Assembly (NCBI GenBank): GCA_017421905.1
Contig: JAFOHH010000218.1
Coordinates: forward strand, 1 to 6,883
DNA: 6,883 nucleotides
Direction: 5' to 3'
From: Clostridia bacterium
Lineage (GTDB): Bacteria > Bacillota > Clostridia > Christensenellales > Borkfalkiaceae
Shown: in pieces, positions 6,611 to 6,883 of the stretch
How the letters are laid out: each line of letters starts with the position of its first letter
Numbering within the stretch: the stretch's first letter is position 1
The notes under the pieces: model-generated
Database searches by the model: none
Told to the model about the DNA's origin: nothing
The model's input: the letters and a program-made list of their open reading frames with translations, nothing else
Position numbers and translations under genes: made by a program

Positions 6611-6639
6611 ATTATAGCATTTTCCCGGGGTGGTGTCAA
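6611..6639 (-). promoter_or_regulatory. ilvE: Consensus promoter of the ilvE-ATPase-VOR operon
   Basis: On the minus strand, -35 TTGACA (6639-6634), a 17-nt spacer and -10 TATAAT (6616-6611). Both boxes match the vegetative sigma consensus at all positions. The bases TGC directly before the -10 form an extended -10. Transcription would start near 6604. No T-box, riboswitch or attenuator precedes ilvE, so unregulated strong expression or control by a DNA-binding protein is more likely than leader control. Confidence 0.9.
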
Positions 6640-6729
6640 CCCATAAGGAAAAAAGAGTGGGCCGAAATGCTGGTTTTCGTTGCCATTTATAACTCTGTTT
6701 GCTAAAAATCCGCTTTCCACACCCTAGAT

Positions 6730-6767
6730 AAAAAGTCCGCGGGGCGCACCGCTTGGCGGCACGCCCC
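6730..6767 (-). terminator. Probable terminator of the acyl-CoA synthetase gene
   Basis: On the minus strand, a 12-bp stem (GGGGCGUGCCGC with GCGGUGCGCCCC, including two adjacent G-U pairs; arms 6767-6756 and 6752-6741) with a 3-nt loop. Then comes GCGGAC and a run of five T (6734-6730). It begins 17 nt after the synthetase stop codon. The 6-nt spacer between stem and T-run is longer than usual, which lowers confidence. The stretch 6640-6729 between this terminator and the ilvE promoter shows no gene or other signal. Confidence 0.65.
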
Positions 6768-6783
6768 AACGTAACGAAGCAAT

Positions 6784-6883
6784 TTATAATCCGAGCAACT
6801 CGATCGATTGCTCCTTCATTTTATATTTAAGAATTTTGCCTGCGGCGTTCATGGGGAATTCTTTTACAAAGACGAAATAGCGC
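6784..6883 (-). CDS. C-terminal end of an AMP-forming acyl-CoA synthetase (partial)
   Basis: The frame entering from the right edge encodes 32 residues ending at a TAA at 6784-6786; the gene's start lies outside the window. The peptide includes FPMNAAGKILKYKMKE, which matches the A10 motif (P-x4-GKI) that closes the C-terminal domain of the ANL superfamily. The lysine in AAGK is the conserved catalytic lysine that drives adenylation of the carboxylate. The reaction would be carboxylic acid + ATP + CoA to acyl-CoA + AMP + PPi. Substrate cannot be read from this fragment; an acyl-CoA ligase is more likely than a peptide synthetase adenylation domain because the protein ends 16 residues after this lysine. 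It has its own terminator, so it is a separate unit beside the ilvE operon. Confidence 0.82.
   Translation of the reverse strand, partial: RYFVFVKEFPMNAAGKILKYKMKEQSIELLGL

Noticed and set aside
6598..6611. Possible CodY box (AATTTTTAAAAGAAA) near the ilvE transcription start
   Set aside because: At least five mismatches to the 15-nt CodY consensus in an AT-rich stretch; not distinguishable from background.
1..6883. CRISPR array, tRNA, rRNA, insertion sequence or prophage genes
   Set aside because: No spaced direct repeats, no tRNA cloverleaf, no transposase or phage motif was seen on either strand. All genes are metabolic and intact apart from the one cut by the edge.

Overview
The window looks like a fermentative anaerobe of the Firmicutes, most likely a clostridial gut or rumen lineage. 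This is inferred from strong AAGGAGG-type ribosome binding sites, TTGACA/TATAAT promoters, a ferredoxin-dependent 2-oxoacid oxidoreductase and a GH127 arabinofuranosidase. The genus cannot be resolved by eye. Every supported gene lies on the minus strand, so the window reads right to left. Coding DNA is dense; the intergenic gaps hold recognisable promoters and terminators. No tRNA, rRNA, CRISPR array or mobile element was seen.

Right edge (6784-6883): the last 32 codons of an acyl-CoA synthetase-like (AMP-forming) enzyme, followed by a GC-rich hairpin with a U-run. The gap 6536-6783 also holds a consensus promoter (TTGACA, 17 nt, TATAAT, with an extended -10) and a leader of about 69 nt.

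Main operon (6535 down to 2126): ilvE (branched-chain aminotransferase), a ParA/MinD-like P-loop ATPase of unknown function, and four subunits of a 2-oxoacid:ferredoxin oxidoreductase in the order delta (two [4Fe-4S]), alpha, beta (TPP) and gamma. Gaps between genes run from overlaps of 8 and 4 nt up to 18 nt. A strong terminator at 2071-2101 closes the unit. IlvE interconverts branched-chain amino acids and 2-oxoacids. The VOR-type oxidoreductase interconverts 2-oxoacids with branched acyl-CoA, CO2 and reduced ferredoxin. The neighbouring synthetase could link branched acyl-CoA to free branched fatty acids. The set could run oxidatively (amino-acid fermentation) or reductively (amino-acid synthesis from branched volatile fatty acids); sequence alone does not decide.

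Left part (1-1970): a single-gene unit for a cytoplasmic GH127 (DUF1680) beta-L-arabinofuranosidase. It has its own promoter (TTGAAA, 17 nt, TATAAT), a perfect 12-bp palindrome over the -35 that could be an operator, and a 14-bp terminator hairpin at 11-41 that could work in both directions.

The least explained component is the P-loop ATPase inside the oxidoreductase operon.
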